The notes under the pieces: generated by a model | Databases searched by the model: none | Told to the model about the DNA's origin: nothing | What the model saw: the letters and a program-made list of their open reading frames with translations, nothing else | Source: Antarcticimicrobium sp. | Lineage (GTDB): Bacteria > Pseudomonadota > Alphaproteobacteria > Rhodobacterales > Rhodobacteraceae | Length of the DNA: 64,000 nt | Direction: 5' to 3' | Assembly: GCF_029212575.1 (NCBI RefSeq) | Contig: NZ_JARGPK010000021.1 | Coordinates: 1-64,000 of the forward strand | Shown here: positions 23,453-31,907 of the stretch, in pieces | Numbering within the stretch: the stretch's first letter is position 1 | Layout of the letters: the number at the start of each line of letters is the position of its first letter | Program-made: the position numbers and the translations under genes

Positions 23453-25420
23453 TCAGGTGGCCTTTCGGTTGCGCGAGAACGTCACGATGACCGCCGCCAG
23501 CGCCGTCACCGCGACACCGACGCCCACCGCCGCAGCGATCGGAATTGCCAGCATCGCGGTCGAGGGAAGGGCGAAGGCCAGACCGGCAATCCCGAGCAGA
23601 AGCCGCGCAATCGTGCCCGTGGGACCGGGTTCGATACGGCCGACGCCCAGCAGGTATCCCTGCAATCCGGCGCAGATCAGCAGAACGCCGATACCCGCGC
23701 GCAGGATTGTCAGGGCACTGTCGACGAACCCTGCCTGGAGGGTGTACGCAGGATCGAGGACGAAGAAGAAGGGCACGATATAGATGATGGTGCCCAGCTT
23801 CATCGCCTCATAGGCCGCAGCGAAGGGCCGGGCTTGGGCAATCGCCGCCGCGGCGAAAGCCGCCAGCGCCACGGGTGGGGTGATGTAGCTCAGCATACTC
23901 CAGTAGAGAATGAACAGATGCACGCCGATCGGGTCGAGCCCGCCGGCGATCAGGGCCGGGGCCAGAGACACCGCGAGGATGACATAGGCGGCCGTCACCG
24001 TCATGCCCATCCCGAGTATGAAACTGGTCAGGGCGCCGAGAAGCAGCAGCAGGAAGGTGTTGCCGCCCGCGATGAAAAGCAGATCATTGGAGATCGTGCC
24101 GGACATGCCGGTCACCGCCAGTCCGCCGACAATCAGCCCGACCGCCGCGAGGATCGCGACCAGTTCGACAAACAGCCGCCCCGTCGCCGCCAGGAAGTTC
24201 ATCAGCTCCTGCCGGCCCCAGCGCGATTTCGACAGCAACTGGTTCAGAACGATCAGCAGCGCGGTCGCATAGAACGGGGCGATTGCCTCGCGCTTGAGAT
24301 AAAGCAGCATCCAGATGAGAAGCCCGAAGACGGCGAGAAAATACCAGCCCTCGCGCAGCACATTTCCGAATCTGGGAAGATCGGCGCGGGGCACGCCCTT
24401 CAGCCCGTTGCGCGCCGAGTAGGCGTCGATCTGGGCGAAGAGACCGAAAAAATAGAGCAGCGAGGGCAGCACTGCCGCAACCACGATGTTGGTGTAGTCC
24501 GTCAGCAGAAAGCTCGCCATGACAAACGCCGTGGCCCCCATGATCGGAGGCATCAGCACCGCGCCGGTCGAGGCCGCCGCCTCGATCCCGGCGGCATAGC
24601 TGGGCCGGAAGCCCACCTTTTTCATGGCCGGAATGGTGATAGACCCGGTGGTAAGCACATTGGTGATGACGCTGCCGCTCATGGATCCGGTCAGCGCGCT
24701 GGTCAGGACGCCGACCTTGGCAGGGCCGCCCCGCACATGCCCGAGCGCGGCAAAGGCGAGGTCGATAAAGAACGGCCCCGCACCGGTGTGCTGCATCGCA
24801 ACCCCGAAGATCATGAAGCCGACAACAAGGTTGACGAAACTGCGCATCGGGATGCCCAGAACGCTTTCGCCGCTCATGGCGTGGAAGATCGCCGTCTCAA
24901 TCGGCGGGCGCTGGAATCCCTGGATCGGTCCCGGCGCATAATTGGCGATCATAGGATAGATGGAAAACATCAGGATGACGACAAAGAGCGTCCAGCCGCC
25001 GGTGCGCCGCGCCGCCACGAGCAGCAGAAACCAGAAGGCGAAGCTGGCAATCACGGCATGGGTGGGGGCCGCGAAATCCCAGCCTTTGTTCACCACGCTG
25101 CGCCCGTAATAGACGAAGAATGCGCAAGTTATCAACGCGAGGAGGGCAAGAAAATAATCCCACCATCGCGTTGACCCGTGCGGGTTTGTCTTGCTGCATG
25201 GAAAGACAAGGTAGACGAGCGGTAACGTCAGCAACAGCATCACGTAGAGGTAATGAATCTCCAGCAGTCGGACGTTCATGAAGAACCCGAGATTGAAGAT
25301 ATGATTGGCCGACGCTGCAGACAAAAGAAGGGCCGACGCCGCAAGCATCAACCGCAGACCGGTCGGCTGGTTGCTCGTGCCTATCGGCTGTACCGTCGTG
25401 GCCTGCGGTTGCTGTGGCAT
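23453..25420 (-). CDS. TRAP transporter fused small-large permease (DctQM, TAXI system)
   Basis: A 655-residue polytopic membrane protein with a fused 4TM + 12TM organisation. ANHIFNLGFFM and further N-terminal helices stand for the Q part. The M part shows RGGPAKVGVLTSALTGSMSG, TTGSITIPAMKKVGF, PPIMGATAFVMASF and YWSMLSYITPPVALAAFAAA. ATG at 25420 is preferred; an in-frame TTG at 25486 lies inside the upstream TAXI gene. It works with the 25452 TAXI protein. An additional hydrophobic tail follows the permease domain. Confidence 0.92.
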   Translation of the reverse strand: MPQQPQATTVQPIGTSNQPTGLRLMLAASALLLSAASANHIFNLGFFMNVRLLEIHYLYVMLLLTLPLVYLVFPCSKTNPHGSTRWWDYFLALLALITCAFFVYYGRSVVNKGWDFAAPTHAVIASFAFWFLLLVAARRTGGWTLFVVILMFSIYPMIANYAPGPIQGFQRPPIETAIFHAMSGESVLGIPMRSFVNLVVGFMIFGVAMQHTGAGPFFIDLAFAALGHVRGGPAKVGVLTSALTGSMSGSVITNVLTTGSITIPAMKKVGFRPSYAAGIEAAASTGAVLMPPIMGATAFVMASFLLTDYTNIVVAAVLPSLLYFFGLFAQIDAYSARNGLKGVPRADLPRFGNVLREGWYFLAVFGLLIWMLLYLKREAIAPFYATALLIVLNQLLSKSRWGRQELMNFLAATGRLFVELVAILAAVGLIVGGLAVTGMSGTISNDLLFIAGGNTFLLLLLGALTSFILGMGMTVTAAYVILAVSLAPALIAGGLDPIGVHLFILYWSMLSYITPPVALAAFAAAAIAQARPFAAAYEAMKLGTIIYIVPFFFVLDPAYTLQAGFVDSALTILRAGIGVLLICAGLQGYLLGVGRIEPGPTGTIARLLLGIAGLAFALPSTAMLAIPIAAAVGVGVAVTALAAVIVTFSRNRKAT

Positions 25421-25451
25421 ACCTGTTCCTGACTTGTGCGATTGTGGAAAG

Positions 25452-26600
25452 TCAGCGGAAGTAGACTTCGTGACCTGCTGCCTCAAGCGCCTCGGCGCGT
25501 GCCTTCATCCAGGCGGCGGCAAACTCTTCCTCACCCTCGGGAGCGCCTTCGACAAAACCGCTCCACTCTTCGGAGAGCACCCTTTGCCGGTCCAGCAACT
25601 TGTCCTGGTTCTCCTGGTGCTCCGGGGTCCACATGCCCTTTTCCTTGAAGTAGGCGACGCTTCCATCGCTCCACGGCATCACCCAACTAAGGATCTGGCG
25701 ATCGATTGCATAGGCATTGGCACCGGGGGCCGCGTCCTTGAATTCGTCAAAACCGGCGTCAAGCGCGGCGACGATGTTGCGCACCTCGGTGGCATCCTGA
25801 TCGGCTTCGGTGACGAGGATCGGATAGGGGTATTGCGCCATGGGCAGCGGTGCCTTGGGGTCGATCCCCGGCCCGACCGACACCATGTGCGGCGTCACGT
25901 AAGGCGTTATTTTGGTATAGCGGGCCCAGGCTTCGGTATCCTCGGCGGGGGTTTCAAGCCACTTGATACCCCGCGGGCTGGACTCGATTTGGTAGTTCAC
26001 AGTGGTGGTTGTCAGCGCAAAGGCCGCATCGACGCGATCCTCAAGGATGCCCTTGAGAGAATTCACATAGCCCGAGAATTCAACGGCTTCGACATCGTCC
26101 CATGTCAGATCCGCAAAAGCCAGCAAACCCTCCATGTTGACGTCGATCGCGGGCGAACTGGTGGCGCGGCCGACTCGTTTGCCCTTAAGGTCGGTAATCG
26201 TCTCAATGCCGGCATCGGCGGCGACAACCACGCCCAGGCCATAGTCGCCGACAGCCTGAATAACCGCCCGGATCGGCTGCGGCCCCCATTCCGGCGCAGC
26301 AAACAGGAACACGCCCTCGCCGGCGAAATAGGAGGCGATTCCGCACAGGCAGTAATCCACCGTACCATTCTTGAGAGGCGTCATCCGCGAGACATCGTTG
26401 CGCCCCGGAAGCACTCGGATCGTCGTTCCAAATCGGTTGCGCATCATGTTGCCGATGGCGATGGAATGTGCGTGGCCGGCTGATCCCGTGTCATAGGCCG
26501 ACCAGGTGATGATGTCGGGCAGTTCGATGTTCTGTGCGCCGACCGGTGCGGCCATCGCCAGACACCCGACAGCCGCGACGCTTGTCCATCTGAAGTTCAT
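25452..26600 (-). CDS. TAXI-family TRAP substrate-binding protein
   Basis: 382 residues with an N-terminal signal peptide (MNFRWTSVAAVGCLAMAAPVGAQ, here MNFRWTSVAAVGCLA then MAAPVGAQ). The TAXI fold shows ITWSAYDTGSAGHAHSIAIG, RVLPGRNDVSRM, a DYCLCGIASYFAGEG segment with two cysteines, and TDLKGKRVGR. TAXI proteins feed fused QM permeases, and the gene directly precedes one. The family is known for glutamate-like ligands in a few cases, but the ligand here is unknown. Confidence 0.9.
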   Translation of the reverse strand: MNFRWTSVAAVGCLAMAAPVGAQNIELPDIITWSAYDTGSAGHAHSIAIGNMMRNRFGTTIRVLPGRNDVSRMTPLKNGTVDYCLCGIASYFAGEGVFLFAAPEWGPQPIRAVIQAVGDYGLGVVVAADAGIETITDLKGKRVGRATSSPAIDVNMEGLLAFADLTWDDVEAVEFSGYVNSLKGILEDRVDAAFALTTTTVNYQIESSPRGIKWLETPAEDTEAWARYTKITPYVTPHMVSVGPGIDPKAPLPMAQYPYPILVTEADQDATEVRNIVAALDAGFDEFKDAAPGANAYAIDRQILSWVMPWSDGSVAYFKEKGMWTPEHQENQDKLLDRQRVLSEEWSGFVEGAPEGEEEFAAAWMKARAEALEAAGHEVYFR

Positions 26601-26646
26601 GGTAGTCTCCTCCTTGTTGGTTATTCGGGCTCAGTCGGCATTTTGC

Positions 26647-27873
26647 CTAAAGTTCCGAGAACGGCACGTTCTTGTCGACGCGTATTTCCGGCGGAAGTCC
26701 AAGAATGCGCTCGCCGATGATCGTGCGCTGGATCTCGTCGGACCCGCCGGCGATGCGGTTGCCCGGCGCCGTAAGATACTCGTTGCGCCAGCGCGCGGTA
26801 TCGTCGCCGGCGGCCGCCGACACGCCCGCCGCAGTCCCTGCCAGTTCCATCCCGAAGGCGCCCATCTCCTGCCGCAGCTTGCCCAGCAGCAGCTTTCCGA
26901 TCGAGCCTTCCTCCCCCGGTGCCTCGCCGCGCGAAAGCGACGTCATGACCCGGTAGGACGTGAATTCGAGTCCGCGTTGCCGCGCGATGAAATCAGCGAC
27001 CCGCGCGCGCACTTCGCCGTCCTCGATGGCCGGGCGCCCGTTGCGTTCGACGCGGGCGGCAAGGTCGATCAGCTCCTCGGCGCGCGCGCCGCCGCTGGCG
27101 CGTCCGACCGAGATGCTGAACCGTTCGTTCATCAGCGTCGTCAGCGCCACCTTCCAGCCTTCGGATTCGCCGCCCAGACGGGCGCTGTCCGGCACGCGCA
27201 GGTCGTCGATGAACACCTCGTTGAAGCTGGCCCCGCCCGAGATCTGGCGGATCGGGCGCGTTTCGATGGCCGGGTCGGACATGTCCACGAGGAACATGGT
27301 CATCCCCTTGTGTTTGGGCACCGACGGGTCGGTGCGTGCCAGAAGGATGCCGTGGCTGGAATAATGCGCCCCCGAGGTCCAGACTTTCTGGCCGGAAATC
27401 ACCCAGTCGCCGCCATCGCGCCGCGCGCGGGTCCGTATGCCGGCCAGGTCGGAGCCGGCGGCGGGTTCGGAAAACAACTGGCACCAGATGTCCTCGCCGG
27501 TCAGGGCGCGCGGCAGAACCGCGGTTTTCTGATCCTCCGTGCCGTGGATCATGACCGTCGGCCCGACCAGCCCGATGCCGATCAGGAAGGCGTTGGGCGG
27601 AACGGCATAGCGCCCTTCCTCCTGGTTCCAGATCACCTGTTCGATCGGCGTGGCGTCGCGGCCGCCGAAGGCGCGCGGCCAGGTCAGTCCGGCCCAGCCC
27701 GCTTCGGCCTTGCGGGCCTGCCAGTCCCGCGCTCGCGCGACCTCGTCGGCGTCGCGGGCCATGAAGTGATCCTGAGCCTTCTCGCTGCCGTCCCTCAGGG
27801 TTGCGTTGGCGTCCAGCCATTCCCGCGCTTTTGCGCGAAAGGCGGCTTCTTCGGGGCTGTCGCTAAAATCCAT
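26647..27873 (-). CDS. Acyl-CoA dehydrogenase, catalytic subunit of a heteromeric pair
   Basis: A 408-residue ACAD with WCQLFSEPAAGSDLAGI, KVWTSGAHYSSHG and the end motif IAGGSDEIQRTIIGERILGL. MCAD Glu is absent, and Glu250 in TTLMNERFSISVG is at the IVD position. Paired 16 bases downstream of the shorter ACAD at 27890-29002, and probably forms an alpha2beta2 dehydrogenase as in ChsE1/ChsE2. The next gene in transcription order encodes the TAXI binding protein. Confidence 0.88.
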   Translation of the reverse strand: MDFSDSPEEAAFRAKAREWLDANATLRDGSEKAQDHFMARDADEVARARDWQARKAEAGWAGLTWPRAFGGRDATPIEQVIWNQEEGRYAVPPNAFLIGIGLVGPTVMIHGTEDQKTAVLPRALTGEDIWCQLFSEPAAGSDLAGIRTRARRDGGDWVISGQKVWTSGAHYSSHGILLARTDPSVPKHKGMTMFLVDMSDPAIETRPIRQISGGASFNEVFIDDLRVPDSARLGGESEGWKVALTTLMNERFSISVGRASGGARAEELIDLAARVERNGRPAIEDGEVRARVADFIARQRGLEFTSYRVMTSLSRGEAPGEEGSIGKLLLGKLRQEMGAFGMELAGTAAGVSAAAGDDTARWRNEYLTAPGNRIAGGSDEIQRTIIGERILGLPPEIRVDKNVPFSEL

Positions 27874-27889
27874 GTGTCCGATTTCCCTG

Positions 27890-29002
27890 TTAGCTTGCGG
27901 TCCGTGGGGCGTCCGCCAGATGCCCGAGCAGCCGTTCGCGCCACATGGCGGTCGGGCCGAGTTCTGCCTTCAACTGCCAGCCGCGCCGCAGGAAAAGTTG
28001 CGGGTCGGCGGCCCATGTGAACCCGATACCGCCGTGAAGCTGGATCGATTCCTCGGTGGCGAATTGCACGGCATCGAGCGCTGTGAGGCGCGCGACGGCG
28101 GCCGCTTCGGGCAGTTGGTTGTCGCCGCTCGCCAGCGCCCAGGCACCGAAGAAGGCGTTGGATCGCGCCAGTTCGATCCTGGCGAACATGTCCGCGAGCC
28201 GGTGCTTGACCGCCTGAAAGCCGCCGATCGGACGCCCGAAAGCGTGCCGCTCGCCGGCATAGGCGGTGGTCAGGGCAAGCACGCGCTCGGCAAGGCCGAT
28301 CTGTTCGAAGGCGGCCAGCACCGCGGCGCCGTCCAGAAGACGCTTGATCGCCGCGGGGTCCGAGCCGGGCAGAAGTTCGACCGGCGTGTTGTCAAAAACG
28401 ATCTCGGCCGCCGGGCGCGTGCGGTCGACCGGGTCGAGCGCACGCGTCGTCACACCCGACGCGGAGAGATCCGCAAGATAGAGACGCGGCGTGCCCTCTT
28501 CATCGGTCGCAGCGACAAGAGCGTGGGTCGCCTCGGCGCCGAAGGTGACCGGCGTTTTCTGTCCCGAAAGGCGATCCTGCGTCACTTTCGCCGATACGGT
28601 GTCAGGTGCGAGACCCCCGCCTTCGGCAAGCGCTGTCGCTATGATCGTACGGCCTTCGGCGATGCCGGGCAGAAGCGATTTGCGCTGGTCGTCCGTCCCG
28701 GCGGACTGAAGGGCCGGAACCGCCATACACAGGACCGGGATGCAAGGTACGGCGGCCAGACAGCGGCCGATTTCTTCGGCAAGGATGGCCAGTTCCACCG
28801 CGCCCATCCCCGAGCCACCCTCTTCTTCCGACATGGCGAGGCCAAGCCAGCCGCCTTCGGCCAGTGCGGACCAGGTTGCCGTATCGAACCCTTCCCCGCT
28901 GTCGAGGCGGTTGTGCGCGACCTCCAGGGTGGCGTGATCGCCAAGCATCCGGGCCAGGGTTTCGCGTATGGTATCCTGCTCCTCGGAAAAACCGAAATTC
29001 AT
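27890..29002 (-). CDS. Acyl-CoA dehydrogenase, short-type subunit of a heteromeric pair
   Basis: 370 residues from ATG at 29002 (AAGGAG at good spacing); in-frame codons up to 29152 read through the promoter/operator region and are not coding-like. It begins NFGFSEEQDTIRETLARML and contains YAGERHAFGRPIGGFQAVKH and IQLHGGIGFTWAADPQLFLR. No EGT/GGS end motif is present, as in non-canonical small subunits. First gene of the eight-gene operon; an O2 operator lies about 100 bases upstream. Confidence 0.87.
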   Translation of the reverse strand: MNFGFSEEQDTIRETLARMLGDHATLEVAHNRLDSGEGFDTATWSALAEGGWLGLAMSEEEGGSGMGAVELAILAEEIGRCLAAVPCIPVLCMAVPALQSAGTDDQRKSLLPGIAEGRTIIATALAEGGGLAPDTVSAKVTQDRLSGQKTPVTFGAEATHALVAATDEEGTPRLYLADLSASGVTTRALDPVDRTRPAAEIVFDNTPVELLPGSDPAAIKRLLDGAAVLAAFEQIGLAERVLALTTAYAGERHAFGRPIGGFQAVKHRLADMFARIELARSNAFFGAWALASGDNQLPEAAAVARLTALDAVQFATEESIQLHGGIGFTWAADPQLFLRRGWQLKAELGPTAMWRERLLGHLADAPRTAS

Positions 29003-29103
29003 GCCTGAATAACTCCTTGCGGTTGTGGATGCCGAGTGCTTGTTGGCCGACGTTAGGTTGGCGGCCGGGCCCGACCAAACACTAACGGCCGGCGGTCGCA
29101 CAA

Positions 29104-29119
29104 AACCACATACGTGCAA
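29104..29119. promoter_or_regulatory. Operator O2 variant (AACCACATACGTGCAA)
   Basis: Read on the minus strand it is TTGCACGTATGTGGTT, differing at few positions from the sites at 34463 and 36358. It lies in the divergent region between the ACAD/TAXI-TRAP operon (minus, start 29002) and the MaoC/IclR1 unit (plus, start 29326). The 12-mer AAACCACATACG is repeated exactly in front of IclR2 at 51461-51472. Confidence 0.6.
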
Positions 29120-29325
29120 TGTCGCGTTGAGAACGGCGAAAAAGACCGACAAGCCGGATTCATCATGAATGTGCTTGATTCATGTCAGACCCGAAAAAAT
29201 GGTCGCTTCGATTGATTGGCCTGGCTCTTGCACCTTAACCTTACGAGAGCGGGGAATGTTCAGGTTGCGGGACTGGCGTGGCCGAGCCTTCGCAGAAGAC
29301 GGGACTTAACAAGGGAACGAGCGGC

Positions 29326-29808
29326 ATGGAAACTGTGGGCCTTGGATTTTGTTATGAAGATTTGCCGGTGGGGCGCAAGTTTCGGACCATCGGCCGCACC
29401 GTGACCGAAACAGACATCACGAATTTCGTCAGTGTCACCGGCATGCTCGAAGTGCTGTTCATCAACAGCGACTTCCGCGAAAAGGAATCCAACATGCCGG
29501 GCTTCGCCGCCCCCGGCTCCCTGGTCTATTGCTTCATGGAGGGTCTGCTGACCCAGTCCACGATGCAACACACGGGCTTTGCCTTTCTGGAAATGGAGCT
29601 GAAGGTTCTGGGACCCACGTTCGCGGGCGACACGATCCATTGCGAGGTCGAGGTGACCGAGTCGCGCCGCTCGAAAAGCCGGCCGAACCGCGGCCTTGTC
29701 CGGACCCGGAACAGGGTATTCAAACAGACCGGAGAGCAGGTGCTGGAATACACGCCCCTGCGGATGATCAAGGCACGCACGACGGACAAGGAGCCGGGAG
29801 AGGCGTAA
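29326..29808 (+). CDS. MaoC-like hotdog protein lacking the hydratase dyad
   Basis: 160 residues from ATG at 29326 (a GTG 48 bases upstream is also in frame). The fold is MaoC-like (FCYEDLPVGRKFRTIGRTVT, GFAAPGSLVYCFMEGL, SRPNRGLVRTRNRVFKQTGE). The catalytic GDxNPxH stretch reads VTGMLEVLFINSDF, so the Asp and His are gone. It may be the structural partner of a hydratase heterodimer (as in ChsH1/ChsH2), or a thioester-binding protein. It lies directly upstream of the IclR1 gene, divergent from the 29002 operon. Confidence 0.78.
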   Translation: METVGLGFCYEDLPVGRKFRTIGRTVTETDITNFVSVTGMLEVLFINSDFREKESNMPGFAAPGSLVYCFMEGLLTQSTMQHTGFAFLEMELKVLGPTFAGDTIHCEVEVTESRRSKSRPNRGLVRTRNRVFKQTGEQVLEYTPLRMIKARTTDKEPGEA

Positions 29809-29866
29809 ACCCGTCTCCGATACGATGCGGGAGTACGCCCCTGGCCGGAAATGGCTGGACTGCCGC

Positions 29867-29888
29867 CCCGGTTTTGCTAGTAACCGGG
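29867..29888. promoter_or_regulatory. Dyad upstream of IclR1 (CCCGGTT-8-AACCGGG)
   Basis: A perfect 7-bp inverted repeat with an 8-base spacer ends 19 bases before the IclR1 ATG. IclR proteins often bind such a site to control themselves. It could equally be a small hairpin behind the MaoC-like gene, but there is no T-run. Confidence 0.4.
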
Positions 29889-29907
29889 CGAAACGGGAGA
29901 CGCAGAT

Positions 29908-30726
29908 ATGAAAACCGCGCAATCTGACGGAATTGGATCTGCCGGGCGTAAATCGGATGGGCCGCGGTCGCTGAACCGCATCCTTGCGCTCTTCGATCTG
30001 GTGGCGCAAAGCGACCGGCGCATGACGCTCTCTGAACTCAGCGGCGCGCTAAATTGCCCCAAGAGCAGTTTGCTGGTGCTGCTGCGCCCTCTCACGGAAA
30101 AAGGTTACCTGATGCGCGAGAAGGACACCTATCTTCTCGGGCCGAGGATTTTCCAGTTCGCGCAATCCATCCTGACCAACCACCCGTTCGAGTCGATCCT
30201 GCGCGGTGTGATGAGCGAGGTTGTCAAGCAGACGGGCGAGACGGTTCTCTTTGCCGTCCGGGATGGTGATCGCGTTGTCTATTCATCGGTCATCGAAAGC
30301 GAGCAGCCCGTTCGGTACGTTGCCCAGACGGGTGTCGATCGGCCCCTTTTCTGTTCGGCATCGGGTCTTGTCATGCTGGCCTATGACACGCCCGAGAAGC
30401 TTGACGCGTATTTCGAACGGACGGAACTGACGCCGCTTACCGGCAATTCGATCACCGACGAAAATGCATTGCGGCGCATGATTTCAGAGATTCGCAAAAC
30501 CGGCTACGCCAGAACGGTCGGCACCGCGCATGTAGACGCCGCAGGCTTCGGTGTGCCCGTGTTTCGGGCCGATGGGAGCCTGGCAGGAGCCCTGGTGATC
30601 GGCGCCCCTCTGGAACGCGCCGAGAGGAACCGAAAGCTTTGCGTCACAGCGGCCAAAGCGAGCGCCGAACAACTTTCGTTGGCGCTAGGCTATCGTCCGG
30701 GTCGGACCGGGATGGGCCTGAATTAG
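29908..30726 (+). CDS. IclR-family transcriptional regulator (IclR1)
   Basis: A 272-residue protein with an N-terminal winged helix-turn-helix at about residues 24-85 (LNRILALFDLVAQ, MTLSELSGALNCPKSSLLVL, LREKGYL-like wing). A GAF-like effector domain follows (ILRGVMSEVVKQTGETVLFA, PLFCSASGLVMLAY, VPVFRADGSLAGALVIGAP). It sits in the middle of the catabolic region between divergent and convergent operons, so it probably senses a pathway acid or CoA ester. It could be the O2-binding protein, but nothing in the sequence proves which operator it binds. Confidence 0.92.
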   Translation: MKTAQSDGIGSAGRKSDGPRSLNRILALFDLVAQSDRRMTLSELSGALNCPKSSLLVLLRPLTEKGYLMREKDTYLLGPRIFQFAQSILTNHPFESILRGVMSEVVKQTGETVLFAVRDGDRVVYSSVIESEQPVRYVAQTGVDRPLFCSASGLVMLAYDTPEKLDAYFERTELTPLTGNSITDENALRRMISEIRKTGYARTVGTAHVDAAGFGVPVFRADGSLAGALVIGAPLERAERNRKLCVTAAKASAEQLSLALGYRPGRTGMGLN

Positions 30727-30758
30727 ACGCGCCCCGCTCCGGCTGGCCGAGCCCCCCG

Positions 30759-31907
30759 TTACCTCAGTCCCAGTCCGCGCGCGATGATGCCGCGCAGGAT
30801 CTCGCGGGTGCCCCCCCGGAGCGAGAACGACGGTACCGCGAGTTCCGTATAGGCCAGCACTGCTGCATAGCTGTCGCGTCCTCCGGGCACGGCCGGGCGG
30901 GACAAGAGGCTGCGGGCCAGGCGCGGAATGTCCTGTTCATAGAGCGCACCGAGATCCTTGACGATGGCGGCCTGAAGCGCTGGGTTCTTGCCCTCGTTCA
31001 GCATCCCGGCCACCGACCGCGACATTTGCCGCAGCACCATCAGATGCGCGGACAGGCGGCCGATCTCGGCCTGTTGCGCCTCGGTGGCGTCTTTGCGCAG
31101 CAAACGAATAAGTTCTTCGATCAGGGCGAAGGACGACAGGAACCGTTCCGGTCCGCTGCGTTCGAAGGCCAGTTCGCTCATGACCTGCGACCACCCCTCG
31201 CCCTGTTCGCCCAGAAGCGCATCGGATGGCAGGAAGGTGTTGTCGAAGACAACCTGGTTGAAATGATGTTCGCCGCCCAGGTCGATGATCGGGCTGATCT
31301 GGATGTTCTCGGTGGCCTTGAGATCGATCAGAAACTGGCTCATCCCGCCGTGGCGGTCGTCGCTCTTGCCAGTGCGGCAGAACAGGATCATGTAATCGGC
31401 CACATGCGCATAGGTCGTCCAGACCTTTGTGCCGTTGACGCGGAAACCGCCCTCGACCTCGGTGGCGACGGTGCGCGTGGCCGCAAGGTCCGAGCCGGAA
31501 TCCGGTTCGCTCATCCCGATGCAGAAACAGAGCTCGCCCGCGGCGATGCGCGGCACGATCGCGCGTTTCTGATCTTCGGTGCCCTTGGCAAGTATCAGCG
31601 GGCCGCTCTGACGATCGGCGATCCAGTGCGAAATTACCGGCGCACCGGCAGCCAGCAGTTCTTCGGACACGACATAGCGTTCCAGTGCGCTGCGCGCGTG
31701 ACCGCCGTATTCTTTGGGAAAAGTCATGCCGACCCAGCCGCGCTGCGCCAGCTTGCGTGAAAAGTCACGGCTGAACCCATTCCACGACTCGGCGCGTTTT
31801 TCGGGCGGGAAATCTGCCAGCTCTTCGGCTAGAAATGCACGGACCTCTTGCCGCAGATCGTCATAGTCGGCGCCGGGCGGGGGTGAAGGAAACGCGGTGA
31901 GTGTCAT
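30759..31907 (-). CDS. Acyl-CoA dehydrogenase, catalytic subunit of a heteromeric pair
   Basis: A 382-residue ACAD: GMTFPKEYGGH, CIGMSEPDSGSDLAATRT, KVWTTYAHVADY, end motif LRGGTREILRGIIARGLGL. Glu249 in MSELAFERSGPE is near the IVD-type position (a second Glu follows four residues later). It overlaps the 31904 gene by 4 bases and is probably the large subunit of an alpha2beta2 enzyme with it. It is last in the minus-strand operon PrpD-ACAD-ACAD and ends 32 bases from the convergent IclR1 stop. Confidence 0.88.
   Translation of the reverse strand: MTLTAFPSPPPGADYDDLRQEVRAFLAEELADFPPEKRAESWNGFSRDFSRKLAQRGWVGMTFPKEYGGHARSALERYVVSEELLAAGAPVISHWIADRQSGPLILAKGTEDQKRAIVPRIAAGELCFCIGMSEPDSGSDLAATRTVATEVEGGFRVNGTKVWTTYAHVADYMILFCRTGKSDDRHGGMSQFLIDLKATENIQISPIIDLGGEHHFNQVVFDNTFLPSDALLGEQGEGWSQVMSELAFERSGPERFLSSFALIEELIRLLRKDATEAQQAEIGRLSAHLMVLRQMSRSVAGMLNEGKNPALQAAIVKDLGALYEQDIPRLARSLLSRPAVPGGRDSYAAVLAYTELAVPSFSLRGGTREILRGIIARGLGLR

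Noticed and set aside
23270-25174. Plus-strand open frame of 634 codons
   Set aside because: Antisense to the fused TRAP permease and the thioesterase. The translation is extremely charged and repetitive, as expected opposite hydrophobic codons.
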